A stretch of DNA of 64,000 nucleotides from Microthrixaceae bacterium (GTDB lineage Bacteria > Actinomycetota > Acidimicrobiia > Acidimicrobiales > Microtrichaceae). Below are positions 8,351-17,355 of the stretch, in pieces. Location: contig JAMLGM010000001.1 in the NCBI GenBank assembly GCA_023957975.1, positions 124,001 through 188,000 on the forward strand. Direction: 5' to 3'. Position 1 is the stretch's first letter; each line of letters starts with the position of its first letter. The notes under the pieces are model-generated. The model made no database searches, was not told where the DNA came from, and was given only the letters and a program-made list of their open reading frames with translations. A program made the translations under genes and the position numbers.

Positions 8351-10729
8351 ATGGACGCTATGTCGCAGCGCATCACCGGACTCAGTTCAACCGAGGTCAG
8401 CGAACGCATCGCCGCCGGACTCGTCAACGAGGTGCCCCCGGCCCCGAGTCGAACCATCCCCGAGATCATCCGTGCCAACGTGTTCACCCGGTTCAACGCG
8501 CTGATCGCACTGCTCGCAGCCATCGTCATCGCTGCGGGATCACCGATCGACGCCATGTTCAGCGGCGTGATCGTCGCGAACATCTTCATCGGGATTTTCC
8601 AGGAGGTCCGCGCCAAGCGAACCCTCGACCGGCTCGCGCTCCTCAACGCGCCCCACGCCCACCTTCTACGCGACGGAGAGGTGCGAGATCACCCGGTCAA
8701 CGACATCGTGCTCGACGACGTCATCGAATTGCGGCCCGGCGGCCAGATCGTGGCGGACTGCGTGCTCGTGGACTGCGACGGCCTCGAAATCGATGAATCG
8801 ATGCTGACGGGCGAAAGCGACGCCGTCGTCAAAGGGACCGGCGACGAACTGTTGTCGGGATCCTTCGTCGTGACCGGATCCGGCTACGCACGCGTCACCA
8901 AGGTCGGCAAGGACGCCTACGCGGCGCGGCTCGCCGAGGAGGCGCGCCGCTTCACCCTCGCCAACTCCGAACTGCGAGCCTCCATCGAACAGATCGTCAC
9001 CTGGGTGTCGTGGGCCCTCATCCCGGCCGCGATCGGCTTGGTGTGGTCGCAGATGCGCAGCAACGACGACATCCGGGCCGCCCTCGTCGCCATGGTCGCC
9101 GGTCTCGTCGGCATGGTGCCCGAAGGCCTGTTGTTGTTGACCTCGGTGGCGTTCTTCGTCGGCGTCGTTCGTCTCGCCCGCCGGCGCACGCTGGTGCAGG
9201 AACTGCCGGCGGTGGAGATCCTGGCGCGGGTCGACGTCGTGTGTCTCGACAAAACCGGCACGATCACTGAGGGGACGATGGTCGTCGATTCCGTCACCGC
9301 GCTCGGCGGCCACGACGATGAACTCGGATCCCTCGCGCTCACGGCGATCGCTCACTCCGACCCGAACCCGAACGCCACCCAACAAGCGCTCATCGAACGG
9401 TTCTCCGAGCCGTTGGCTTCGGGGTGGGAACGACTCGACGGCGTACCGTTCTCCTCAGCGCGCAAATGGAGTGCCAACCGGTTCGAGGGCCAGGGATGGT
9501 GGGTGCTCGGAGCGGCCGAGATGATCCTCGACGACGCAAAGCTCGCCGGGGTCAGCGAGCAGATCGAGGCGGCCTCCGGTAACGGTTTGCGGATTCTGTT
9601 GCTGGCACACACCGACTCGCCCGTGTCCTCGGACCGGGCCCTGCCCGGTGACATCGTCGCGGTCGCGCTGGTTTCGCTCATCGACAAGATCCGACCCGAC
9701 GCCGCGGAGACGCTGCGGTATTTCGCCGATCAGGGCGTCACCCTCAAGGTCATCTCCGGCGACAACCCGACCACGGTGGGTGCGGTTGCTGAACGAGCGG
9801 GGCTTGAGGTCGACAACCACCTCGTCGACGCCCGAACTTTGCCGGATTCCGATGGAACCGACGACGAGTTCGCCGATCTCGTCGAGGCCGGAACGGTGTT
9901 CGGTCGAGTGACACCTCACCAAAAACGCGCCATGGTCACCGCGTTGCAACGCCGCGACCACATCGTGGCGATGACCGGCGACGGGGTGAACGACGTCTTG
10001 GCTCTGAAAGATGCCGACTGCGGTATCGCGATGGCCTCGGGATCCGAGGCCACTCGTGCAGTCGCTCAGGTCGTCTTGTTGGACTCGTCGTTCTCGGGCC
10101 TTCCCGCCGTCGTCGCCGAGGGCCGTCGGGTCATCAACAACCTTCAGCGAGTCGCCTCGTTGTACCTGACCAAGACCACCTACGCCGTGATCTTCGCGTT
10201 CGTCACCGGCATCTTCGCGATGGACTTTCCGTTCCTGCCTCGACACCTGACGCTGATCAGTTCACTCTGCATCGGAATTCCCTCGTTCTTTCTGGCCCTC
10301 GCACCCAACACGGCTCGCGTGCAGGGCAATTTCCTGCGCCGCGTCGGTTGGGACTCCGTACCGATGGGAATCCTCTGCGCGGCCGCCACGATGGCCGCGT
10401 TCGTCATCATGCGTTCAACAACTGGCACCACCCTGGAGGAACAACAGACCGCGGCGACGCTCACGCTTGCGGGATGCTCACTGTTGGTTCTCGTGAGAAA
10501 CGCACGACCGATTCGCGGCTGGAAGCTCGGGTTGATCGCGACGATGGGGTTGGGCGTCGTGGCGGCGTTCACGACTCCGCTCGGCAAGGAGTACTTTCAA
10601 CTCACCCTGCCAGCGGCAGAATCGGTGTGGATCTGTCTGGCGATCGTTGGCCTGACGGGTTTGGCCATGTCCATCGTTCACCGAGTTGTGGATGTCGATT
10701 CCCGCGTGCTCGAACACCCAGGTCGGTAA
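8351..10729 (+). CDS. ctpE: P-type cation-transporting ATPase, CtpE-like
   Basis: Membrane ion pump of 792 residues closely resembling mycobacterial CtpE, which has been linked to calcium uptake. The similarity includes the RANVFTRFNA start of the first membrane region. The actuator loop has LTGES at 152-156, the fourth membrane helix has MVPEGL (255-260), and the phosphorylation site is Asp300 in DKTGTIT. The hinge motif MTGDGVNDVLALKDAD is intact. Two N-terminal, two central and several C-terminal membrane helices are visible, and no metal-binding N-terminal domain is present. Its last 52 bp overlap the end of the convergent anti-sigma kinase gene. The ion specificity is inferred from similarity only. 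Confidence 0.88.
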   Translation: MDAMSQRITGLSSTEVSERIAAGLVNEVPPAPSRTIPEIIRANVFTRFNALIALLAAIVIAAGSPIDAMFSGVIVANIFIGIFQEVRAKRTLDRLALLNAPHAHLLRDGEVRDHPVNDIVLDDVIELRPGGQIVADCVLVDCDGLEIDESMLTGESDAVVKGTGDELLSGSFVVTGSGYARVTKVGKDAYAARLAEEARRFTLANSELRASIEQIVTWVSWALIPAAIGLVWSQMRSNDDIRAALVAMVAGLVGMVPEGLLLLTSVAFFVGVVRLARRRTLVQELPAVEILARVDVVCLDKTGTITEGTMVVDSVTALGGHDDELGSLALTAIAHSDPNPNATQQALIERFSEPLASGWERLDGVPFSSARKWSANRFEGQGWWVLGAAEMILDDAKLAGVSEQIEAASGNGLRILLLAHTDSPVSSDRALPGDIVAVALVSLIDKIRPDAAETLRYFADQGVTLKVISGDNPTTVGAVAERAGLEVDNHLVDARTLPDSDGTDDEFADLVEAGTVFGRVTPHQKRAMVTALQRRDHIVAMTGDGVNDVLALKDADCGIAMASGSEATRAVAQVVLLDSSFSGLPAVVAEGRRVINNLQRVASLYLTKTTYAVIFAFVTGIFAMDFPFLPRHLTLISSLCIGIPSFFLALAPNTARVQGNFLRRVGWDSVPMGILCAAATMAAFVIMRSTTGTTLEEQQTAATLTLAGCSLLVLVRNARPIRGWKLGLIATMGLGVVAAFTTPLGKEYFQLTLPAAESVWICLAIVGLTGLAMSIVHRVVDVDSRVLEHPGR

Positions 10730-11136
10730 ACCACGAGGCGCACCGTCGTGCCCCCGTCGGTGTTCACGAAATGCGCCTCGTCCGCTAGCGCCTCGATCAA
10801 CGGCAACCCGAACCCGCCCTCGCGAGAAAGTTCCGGGTCGGTGTGGATGTCGAGGTGGGCCGGGCGTTCGAACCCACCAGCGCTGTCGGCGACGCTGAAC
10901 TCGAAGCGATCGGAAAACAACATGCACCGGACGCAGATCTTGTCGCCGACCTCCGCGCGACGTTGGGCACGCAGCGCATTGGTCACCGCCTCTGAAGCCA
11001 TCAGCCGCAGATCGTCGAGGTGTTGCTGATCCATCCAATCGGCTTTGCCGGCAACGTCGGTGATGAAGCGACGCGCCGTGGCGACAAAGCTGCTCTCCGC
11101 TGGGATCATCAACTCGACGAACTGCTCATCGGTCAC
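10678..11136 (-). CDS. RsbW-like anti-sigma factor / serine kinase (HATPase)
   Basis: GHKL-type ATPase domain protein of 152 residues, likely binding a sigma factor or phosphorylating the adjacent STAS protein. The N box is LMASEAVTNALRAQ, the G1 box VADSAGGF and the G2 box REGGFGLPLIEAL. The GTG start at 11136 overlaps the STAS stop in a GTGA, so the pair is translationally coupled. The frame is open further upstream, but that part is antisense-like and lies inside the STAS gene. The last ~18 residues lie in the 52-bp overlap with ctpE and look non-conserved. The partner sigma factor is unknown. Confidence 0.82.
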   Translation of the reverse strand: MTDEQFVELMIPAESSFVATARRFITDVAGKADWMDQQHLDDLRLMASEAVTNALRAQRRAEVGDKICVRCMLFSDRFEFSVADSAGGFERPAHLDIHTDPELSREGGFGLPLIEALADEAHFVNTDGGTTVRLVVYRPGCSSTRESTSTTR

Positions 11137-11480
11137 GGCGCCAGAACCTCCCCCGGGTCCGCAGACTGCACCGAAGGGGCGGTCAACGGGAGGATTTCGT
11201 CCAGGCGGCATCTCGTCATCAGCCGCTGCACCGGTGGCGAGGTGACGATTCGGACCTCGCCGTCGCGATCCCACACCCGTCGCACCGCCCCGATGGTGAC
11301 CCCCAGACCCGTGGAGTCCATGAAGTCGCATTCGCTGAGGTCGATCTCGAGGGGTTTGGCGCCGGCGACCGCATCGTGAAGTTCGCGTCGGTACAGCGGC
11401 AGTGCGGCGAGATCGACATCCCCGGTGACCAACACCGAGGTCCATCGTCCGCGATCGACGCTTCGGACCCGAAAGTGCAC
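11133..11480 (-). CDS. STAS-domain anti-sigma factor antagonist (RsbV/SpoIIAA-like)
   Basis: Small 115-residue single-domain protein. The motif FMDSTGLGV carries the phosphorylatable Ser56 typical of SpoIIAA/RsbV proteins. Preceding features are a VTGDVDLAA strand-turn and a KPLEIDLSECDF strand. In the known partner-switching scheme the unphosphorylated form would sequester the downstream HATPase and release a sigma factor. The start is a GTG at 11480. A short A+T-rich 74-bp gap separates it from the Tad locus. Whether it controls that locus is open. Confidence 0.82.
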   Translation of the reverse strand: MHFRVRSVDRGRWTSVLVTGDVDLAALPLYRRELHDAVAGAKPLEIDLSECDFMDSTGLGVTIGAVRRVWDRDGEVRIVTSPPVQRLMTRCRLDEILPLTAPSVQSADPGEVLAP

Positions 11481-11554
11481 GCTTCCAGGCTACCCACGAC
11501 GTCGCTGTCTTTTGCTACACCAAACACAGCATTTACATAAATAACTCCGGCGAA

Positions 11555-11923
11555 TCACTCCTTCCTGACCGTGAATCGCTCGGTCAACGTGACATCCCCG
11601 ACGAATCGACCCACGACCGCCAAACCGGTGGGAGACCGGTACGTCGCGGAAACGGTGATCAACTCACCGGCCGCGGCAGTGCCGCTCACCTCGACCCGCA
11701 GGCGTGATCGGTCGAGGTGGCGCTCATGAAGCGCCGCCTCGACCGGGTCGTCGTCGACCATCGCCGCTCTCGCAGCCGCTCGGGTGGCGGCGGTCAACGA
11801 CGCCGCATCACGAGCGACGAGCAGGATCTGCAACACGATCAGGATTCCCAGAATCAGCACCGGAAGGACCAGCGCCATCTCGACCGTTGCCTGACCACGC
11901 TGGCCGCGCCGTGCACGCGTCAC
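11555..11923 (-). CDS. tadE: TadE-like pseudopilin
   Basis: Minor pilin-like membrane protein of 122 residues. A basic N-terminus ends in QRG, followed by QATVEMALVLPVLILGILIV. This places Glu at +5 after the predicted prepilin cleavage Gly, then a single membrane helix and a soluble C-terminal part. The GTG at 11923 is chosen because a GGAGG lies 9 nt upstream; the frame upstream reads through without a better site. It follows the Flp pilin gene by 37 bp in the Tad operon. Confidence 0.8.
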   Translation of the reverse strand: MTRARRGQRGQATVEMALVLPVLILGILIVLQILLVARDAASLTAATRAAARAAMVDDDPVEAALHERHLDRSRLRVEVSGTAAAGELITVSATYRSPTGLAVVGRFVGDVTLTERFTVRKE

Positions 11924-11960
11924 GATGCGCCGCCTCCGATGAGGCACGACAACCGACCGC

Positions 11961-12194
11961 TCATCCGCCCACGAGATTTCGCATCCTCGCGAAGGCGGCG
12001 GAGAACAACGCGGTGATCGTGCCGCCACCGTCGCCCGCGAGATAGGCGATCACCACACCCACCATCACCGTCACCGCGACGAGTATCAGCGCGTACTCGA
12101 CGGTGCTTTGGCCCCGTTGGTCGGTCGCGGCGCGCCACGCGACGCACCGGAGACGACGCGACCACGACGCCGAACAATGAGGTTGATTCAACAT
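11961..12194 (-). CDS. flp: Flp-type major pilin
   Basis: 77-residue prepilin. A basic leader ends with RG, followed by QSTVEYALILVAVTVMVGVV, which has Glu at +5 and the adjacent Tyr typical of Flp pilins, in one hydrophobic helix. GGGAG lies 6 nt before the ATG at 12194. The segment after the helix is short and Gly-rich, and no cysteines are present. The Tad machinery encoded immediately upstream would assemble it, but no TadV prepilin peptidase is visible in the window, so processing must rely on a gene elsewhere. Confidence 0.82.
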   Translation of the reverse strand: MLNQPHCSASWSRRLRCVAWRAATDQRGQSTVEYALILVAVTVMVGVVIAYLAGDGGGTITALFSAAFARMRNLVGG

Positions 12195-12258
12195 AACTGA
12201 CTCCCGAATGTGCAGGACGACGGCAGCGAGGGCTGCGATTGCGCTACCCGGTGGCCGT

Positions 12259-12957
12259 TCACGGCTCCCAGGACAGCGACTGAAGGCTCACCACGAGCAA
12301 CGGCACCACGCTCAGCGCCACAAACGACGGCAAGGCACAGACGACGAGCGGCACCAAGAGGCGCACCGGAAGGCGCCGAGCAGCGGCCAGCGCCTCGTGA
12401 CGACGCCGGGATCGCAGCGAGTCGCTCCGATTGGACAACCGCTCGCTCAGCGCTGATCCACTCACCAGGCTCACGTTGATCAGGGCCGACAGCGCCCGTC
12501 GATCATCGCCCCCCTCGGCCCCCCACACATCGAGCGCGCGATCGATGCTGGGTTGTCGGCGCAGCTCGCGACCAAGCGGCGCCGCCCACGACATGGCGGT
12601 GGTCGCCCGTTCCACCGCGGTTGCCACCGTCGACCCTGCGGCACACGACAACGCGACGAGGTCGATCCACTCACTGAGCGCGTCGAGCTCCTCGAGTTCA
12701 CGGCGCCGGCGACGAGCGCTAGTGCGCAGGCGCGGCCCGATATCGCTCACCACCGACCGCGCTGGCCGTTCGACAAGCACACGGCGCACTCGCGACCCTG
12801 CATGCGCCGGTTCTCGGCCTGACGCCACCGGCAACGGCGAAAGCCGCTCGACCGTCGACTGCCGCCGCACCCGCACTCGCCGGACACCCTCGACGACGAC
12901 CAGTACCCACGCGAGCGTCACCACCGACGCGGCCCCGAGCGCGCCAAGGTGCGTCAT
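12259..12957 (-). CDS. tadC: TadC-like type II secretion F domain membrane protein
   Basis: Inner-membrane platform protein of 232 residues for the Tad pilus. An N-terminal membrane helix is followed by a basic cytoplasmic stretch, then the T2SSF region (DALSEWIDLVALSCAAGSTVATAVE, seen in parts) and a C-terminal hydrophobic pair (LLVPLVVCALPSFVALSVVPLL). The ATG at 12957 overlaps the tadB stop (ATGA). It is shorter than many TadC proteins. Confidence 0.78.
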   Translation of the reverse strand: MTHLGALGAASVVTLAWVLVVVEGVRRVRVRRQSTVERLSPLPVASGREPAHAGSRVRRVLVERPARSVVSDIGPRLRTSARRRRRELEELDALSEWIDLVALSCAAGSTVATAVERATTAMSWAAPLGRELRRQPSIDRALDVWGAEGGDDRRALSALINVSLVSGSALSERLSNRSDSLRSRRRHEALAAARRLPVRLLVPLVVCALPSFVALSVVPLLVVSLQSLSWEP

Positions 12958-13703
12958 CGTCCCGCTCCAGCGATCATCGAACGCATCCAGAGCCAACCGC
13001 ATGCGTTCCAGGCGGTTGCCCCGGCAGCGAGCACGACCCCGGTTGAGGTGGTGAACAAGAACGCAAGGGTTCCCGGTTCAATGGCTCCGAGCGCCGCGAC
13101 TCCCGCGACGGGAAGCAAGGTCATCATCAGTGCCGACATCCTCGCCTGGGCACTTGCCGACACCAACTCGTCGTCGAGTTCGGTTCGCGACCTCAACACC
13201 GACGCGCACCGATCCAGGGCCCGAACGCCGTCTGCCCCGCCGTCGGCGACCGCTTCGAGTACGGCTGCCACCATTCGCCGCTCTCGTGGTGCCTCATCGA
13301 CCCAGTGCTGAACCGCGTCGCCGACCGTGCGCCCCGACTCGAGGCCGTGACGCAGCCTCGCGCAGGTCGGCGACGGGACCGCCATCAGTGCGGCACGCAG
13401 CGTCCCCTCGGCGGCCAAGGCGATCGCCAACTGTTCGCACACATCGATCAATGCCGCCAGTTCCGCTCGACGTCGACGACGACCCGCGCCTGGCAACCAT
13501 CGGAGCCCCGCCGACCGCGTTGCGACGCGGCGGGGAGAGACCGACGGTAGCCCCGCCAGCGAGCCGGGGTGCAGTTCATGAGGTAGGCCCGCGGCCACGG
13601 GTTGGCGACGAGGTCGGCGCTGGGCGCGAAGCGCATCTCGTACTGCGATCACGAGGACCGACACGGTGATGAGCAGTGCTGGACCTCGGAGGTGTTCCAT
13701 CAT
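12954..13703 (-). CDS. tadB: TadB-like type II secretion F domain membrane protein
   Basis: Second platform protein of 249 residues. An N-terminal helix precedes a basic linker. The F-domain core (LIDVCEQLAIALAAEGTLRAAL) follows, with two hydrophobic segments near the C-terminus (MSALMMTLLPVAGVAALG and LAFLFTTSTGVVLAAGA). The start is an ATGATG doublet overlapping the tadA stop. The assignment as TadB rather than TadC rests on gene order only. Confidence 0.78.
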   Translation of the reverse strand: MMEHLRGPALLITVSVLVIAVRDALRAQRRPRRQPVAAGLPHELHPGSLAGLPSVSPRRVATRSAGLRWLPGAGRRRRRAELAALIDVCEQLAIALAAEGTLRAALMAVPSPTCARLRHGLESGRTVGDAVQHWVDEAPRERRMVAAVLEAVADGGADGVRALDRCASVLRSRTELDDELVSASAQARMSALMMTLLPVAGVAALGAIEPGTLAFLFTTSTGVVLAAGATAWNACGWLWMRSMIAGAGR

Positions 13704-14773
13704 CGGTCGACCTGCCAGATCGCCTCGACGCCGGCAGCGTCGGAGTGGTCATCGACGACCCGATGCAGCGAGGAGATGCGCCGGTTCTCTCCGTGCCGTT
13801 CAACGCCGATCAGGAAGTCGAACGCCGAGCGCACCTGTGCCCGAATGACGTGATGTGGCAGGCCGGCATCGCCCATGGCCACGAAGGTTTCGAGGCGTTG
13901 AAGTGCGCCGGCGGCCGATGCTGCGTGACAGGTCGCCAGCGATCCTCGATGGCCCGACGCCAGCGCCCACACCATGTCGAGGGCCTCGGCACCACGCACC
14001 TCGCCCAACACGATGCGGTCCGGTCGCAATCGGAGTGACGCCGCCACCAGATCGCGCAACGTGACCGCCCCGCGCCCTTCGGAGTTCGCCGGTCGACACT
14101 CGAGCGCGACCACGTGCGGATGATCGATGCACAACTCGGCGGCGTCCTCGATGGTGAACACCCGCTCCGAGTGGGGGATCAGCGACGCCATCTCCGCCAG
14201 CAATGTCGTCTTGCCGGCCCCGGTAGCGCCGAACACCAAAACGTTGCGGCGCGCCGCTACGAGTTCTTCCACGGCGGTGGTGATCGTCGCGACGCTGAAC
14301 GACTCGAGCGTGATGGCGCGTTCCACTCGGCGACGTAATGCCACCACCGGGCCATGCACCGCGAGCGGGCTGAGCACCGCCGAGATCCGCGTCCCGTCTC
14401 GTAGGCGCGCATCGCCGATCGGGTGACTTCGATCGAGGCTTCGTCCGGTTCGGTGAAAGACCCCTTGCAGGAGTCGGTCGATGTCGGTCGAGGTGAGCGA
14501 CACCGAGGTGGGAACCAGACGACCCGAACGTTCCACCCATGCCGGACCGGGACCGTTGATCAACACGTCGGAGACGTCGGGGTCTGCGAGGAGCTCGAGA
14601 AGCGGACCGACACCTTCGAGGGTGGATCGAAGGCGCTCCACCTCGCCGCGCACCGCATCGTCGGTGGCGAGCGGTGCCTGCTGTCGAACCAGCCTGAGAA
14701 GCTGGGTGTCGATCGCCTCCCCCGGCGACTGCGCGACACATTCGCGCACCCATGCGTCGTCGAGCGGGATCAT
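13700..14773 (-). CDS. tadA: TadA/CpaF secretion ATPase
   Basis: Hexameric ATPase of 357 residues powering Tad pilus assembly. The N-terminal domain contains DVSDVLINGPGPAWVER. The Walker A is GATGAGKTT, followed by an Asp box with paired acidic residues (RVFTIEDAAEL), a Walker B region (RIVLGEVRGAEALDM), and the AlaSGHRGSLATCHA histidine box of GspE-type enzymes. The ATG at 14773 overlaps the tadZ stop by 4 nt. The frame is open upstream through tadZ, but that is a shadow. Confidence 0.93.
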   Translation of the reverse strand: MIPLDDAWVRECVAQSPGEAIDTQLLRLVRQQAPLATDDAVRGEVERLRSTLEGVGPLLELLADPDVSDVLINGPGPAWVERSGRLVPTSVSLTSTDIDRLLQGVFHRTGRSLDRSHPIGDARLRDGTRISAVLSPLAVHGPVVALRRRVERAITLESFSVATITTAVEELVAARRNVLVFGATGAGKTTLLAEMASLIPHSERVFTIEDAAELCIDHPHVVALECRPANSEGRGAVTLRDLVAASLRLRPDRIVLGEVRGAEALDMVWALASGHRGSLATCHAASAAGALQRLETFVAMGDAGLPHHVIRAQVRSAFDFLIGVERHGENRRISSLHRVVDDHSDAAGVEAIWQVDR

Positions 14774-15435
14774 GGCGCCACCAGATCGGCGAGTTGACGA
14801 TTCAACAACCGCGGGACCCGACGCACCATCGAGCCGGAGTCGATGGCGCGGGCGACCGCCGGGTGAACATCGACATCGACGACCTCCGACGCCGCAAGCA
14901 GGCGCGAGACGTCGAGTCGATCGAGGGATCGCCCGTTCTCCCGGATGAGCGCCACCCGCCCGATCGACAGGTCGAGTTGAACCGCCCGATGAAGCGCCAG
15001 GTAGCACGCCCTGGTCACAAACACGCTCGTCGGCAGCGCCGCAAGCTTGCGACGTATCGGTTCGATCGGGGTCCGGACCGAGTCGACACAGCCGACGTCG
15101 ACAACGACGAACGTCTGAGTCGAGCTGAGTGCATCGATCAGGTCGTCGGCGCGGGAACGCTCCCATTTGTGCGACGACCCGATCCCCACGAGCTCGACTC
15201 CGACATCGGAGACCCGCGTCGCCAGACGTTCCAGCGCCTCGGGCGAGCCCGAGCTGCTCGCGAGCCAATCCGTGACGCCGACCATCGGCTCGGCAATCCC
15301 CGCCGCGGCAGGGAGATCGCCGTCGAGGTCGATCAACAAGCAACGGCCGTCCAAACGCGCGACGCGAGCCGCAAGGGCGAGTGAGAGGGTGGTACAGCCC
15401 ACGCCGGCTTTCGCCGACCACACGGGAACCAACAT
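14770..15435 (-). CDS. tadZ: TadZ/CpaE-like ParA/MinD-superfamily protein
   Basis: 221-residue ParA-like P-loop protein, first gene of the Tad operon and probably the polar or positioning factor. The Walker A reads SAKAGVGCTTLSLAL: the first (deviant) Lys is kept but the usual second Lys is Cys. A LLIDLDGDLPAA motif gives the Asp-rich Walker A' region and TFVVVDVGCVDS the Walker B. No separate receiver domain is present, unlike full CpaE. The degenerate P-loop is typical of TadZ, which often binds ATP without strong hydrolysis. Confidence 0.75.
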   Translation of the reverse strand: MLVPVWSAKAGVGCTTLSLALAARVARLDGRCLLIDLDGDLPAAAGIAEPMVGVTDWLASSSGSPEALERLATRVSDVGVELVGIGSSHKWERSRADDLIDALSSTQTFVVVDVGCVDSVRTPIEPIRRKLAALPTSVFVTRACYLALHRAVQLDLSIGRVALIRENGRSLDRLDVSRLLAASEVVDVDVHPAVARAIDSGSMVRRVPRLLNRQLADLVAP

Positions 15436-15599
15436 GTCGAGGAACTCCGGAATTGGCGCACGCGCCGTGACGAACCGGAGGGGAAGAGCCCTCGAACCTA
15501 TCGAGCGAATTCCAGACCGTAAGGGGGTGAACCTACCCAGCCTCCGCGGCCGCGCCGTGCTGCACCGACCGAGCCGCGCTCACTGCGCCCCGACCTCGA

Positions 15600-16538
15600 T
15601 CAGACCTCGAGCAGGTCGCGCGCCCCGGTATCCGAGGACGGATGGCGAAGCTTCGACATCGCACGGGCCTCGATCTGGCGAATCCGCTCGCGGGTGAGGT
15701 TGAAATGCTCCCCGACGTCTTCGAGGGTTCGTGCCTCACCGCGGTCGAGTCCGTAGCGCAGCTTGAGAATCTCGCGTTCGCGATCGTCGAGCGGAGACAA
15801 CAAACGCGAGACCTCCTCGGGCAGCATCGAGGTCGCCGCCGCGTCGAACGGCGAGGTCGCCCCGCGGTCCTCGACCACATCGCCGAGTTCCGCATCGCCG
15901 TCTTCGCGCAACGGCTCCGACAACGACAACGGTTCCGAGGCGAATCGCAGTGCCTCGGTCACCTTGTCCTCGGGCAGCTCGACCTCAGCTGCCAACTCCG
16001 CCAGGGTTGCGGGTCGGCCGTATTTCAGTTCGAGGCGTGCTCGTGCCTTCTGTACGCGGGTCAGCGTGTCGCCCGCGTGCACGGGAAGGCGAATCGTCCG
16101 CCCCGTATTGGCGATGCCTCGAGTGATCGCCTGGCGAATCCACCACGTGGCATAGGTCGAGAACTTGAACCCCTTGCGCCAGTCGAATTTCTCGACCGCG
16201 TGCATCAGCCCGAGATTGCCTTCCTGAATGAGGTCCAACAGCGGCAAACCCGACGCCTGATACTTCTTGGCGATCGACACCACCAATCGCAGGTTGGACT
16301 GGACGAAGGCCCGTTCGGCCTCCTGGCCGGAACGCACGGCGCGCCGTAACTCCCGGCGCTTCGCGGCGGTCACCTTGACGGTTGGGTCTTCGAGTTCGGC
16401 GGCCGCCGCCGTCCCCTGTTCGATCGCCTTGGCCAGGCGAACCTCGTCATCTTTCGTGAGCAACGGATACTGACCGATATCGGTCAGATACAGCCGCACC
16501 AGGTCTTCTTCGTCGCGATCGATACGGTCCTTCGCCAC
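15600..16538 (-). CDS. RNA polymerase sigma factor, RpoD/SigB family
   Basis: Sigma-70 family protein of 312 residues. Region 1.2 is DLVRLYLTDIGQYPLLT, and region 2 includes SNLRLVVSIAKKYQASGLPL, LIQEGNLGLMHAVEKFDW and FSTYATWWIRQAITR. Region 3 has GRTIRLPVH, and region 4 ends with LEDVGEHFNLTRERIRQIEARAMSKLRH. There is no region 1.1, and the length matches mycobacterial SigB, so it could be a group 2 factor or a short primary sigma. A 205-bp gap lies upstream. It is not in the same operon as the RsbV/W pair, so a partnership is unproven. Confidence 0.9.
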   Translation of the reverse strand: MAKDRIDRDEEDLVRLYLTDIGQYPLLTKDDEVRLAKAIEQGTAAAAELEDPTVKVTAAKRRELRRAVRSGQEAERAFVQSNLRLVVSIAKKYQASGLPLLDLIQEGNLGLMHAVEKFDWRKGFKFSTYATWWIRQAITRGIANTGRTIRLPVHAGDTLTRVQKARARLELKYGRPATLAELAAEVELPEDKVTEALRFASEPLSLSEPLREDGDAELGDVVEDRGATSPFDAAATSMLPEEVSRLLSPLDDREREILKLRYGLDRGEARTLEDVGEHFNLTRERIRQIEARAMSKLRHPSSDTGARDLLEV

Positions 16539-16743
16539 GGTGAGTCCCTTCCTTCCACTCGTCCGCCCCGTGTCGGAGCGGTGGAACGAAACGCACTTTC
16601 ACGATACGAACCGCGTCAAGTGGCGGCCCGAATCCGGCGCACCCGAATCGACGCCGAACCATTCGACATCCAACGAGTCGTTCCGATGAACAAGAAGAAC
16701 CTTCGACAACCGCCGAACATTCCTTGAGGGGCCGATGATCGGC

Positions 16744-17310
16744 TCAGGTCGCCGTCAGCGGTCCGAACTCGAGGCGATGCGCATTCAACCTCGTGACCAG
16801 ACCTTCACCCGCGCGGAGGTCGTCGGAATCCTGCGTCGCCGACGACGCCACCATCGAGGCGGTCGCCAGATCGGCGCTGAGGTCGTCGATGACAAACCCC
16901 ACCGTGCGAATGACCGCAGCGTCCGCCACCGGCGACCGCCCGGCCCGATACGCGACATAGGACCCCAGCAGTTGCGGCAGCACCCATCGGGCGTACGCAC
17001 CGAACCATGCTGCCCGCGAGATGTCATCGGCATCGTCGAGCGCTTCCACCACCGCGACCGCTGCTCGCGTCCCGACCGTTTGGGCTGCCGGCGACAGATC
17101 GCGCACGGTCGGCATGCGTTCCGCAAGCATCTCGCCATGCCACGCGTGGTGTTCGGACAGATCCGCGCACAGCAGTTTCAACTCGTGATTCTCGATATGT
17201 GGCACCGCGGATCCAAGCAGGCGATGCAACTCGAGTTCCCAATAGCGCAACGAACCCAACGCGACCGCCGACTCGGCGATCGTGAATCCGCCAGACGACT
17301 CGATCTTCAA
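16744..17310 (-). CDS. Ferritin-like fold protein of unknown function
   Basis: Helical protein of 188 residues. A TIAESAVALGSLRYWELELHR helix and an LSEHHAWHGEMLAERMP segment recall ferritin-like di-iron helices (E..R..E and H-H-x-W-H), but I cannot name the family. I prefer the TTG at 17310, since AGGAG lies 5 nt upstream; an alternative in-frame start lies at 17340. It begins 45 bp after the stop of the second PASTA protein and may be the last gene of that operon. A 205-bp stretch without a recognised gene lies downstream. Confidence 0.5.
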   Translation of the reverse strand: MKIESSGGFTIAESAVALGSLRYWELELHRLLGSAVPHIENHELKLLCADLSEHHAWHGEMLAERMPTVRDLSPAAQTVGTRAAVAVVEALDDADDISRAAWFGAYARWVLPQLLGSYVAYRAGRSPVADAAVIRTVGFVIDDLSADLATASMVASSATQDSDDLRAGEGLVTRLNAHRLEFGPLTAT

Positions 17311-17355
17311 CGTGTCTCCTTCACCCGTCGCGCTGCCCACACTAGTGCCGGGCCT

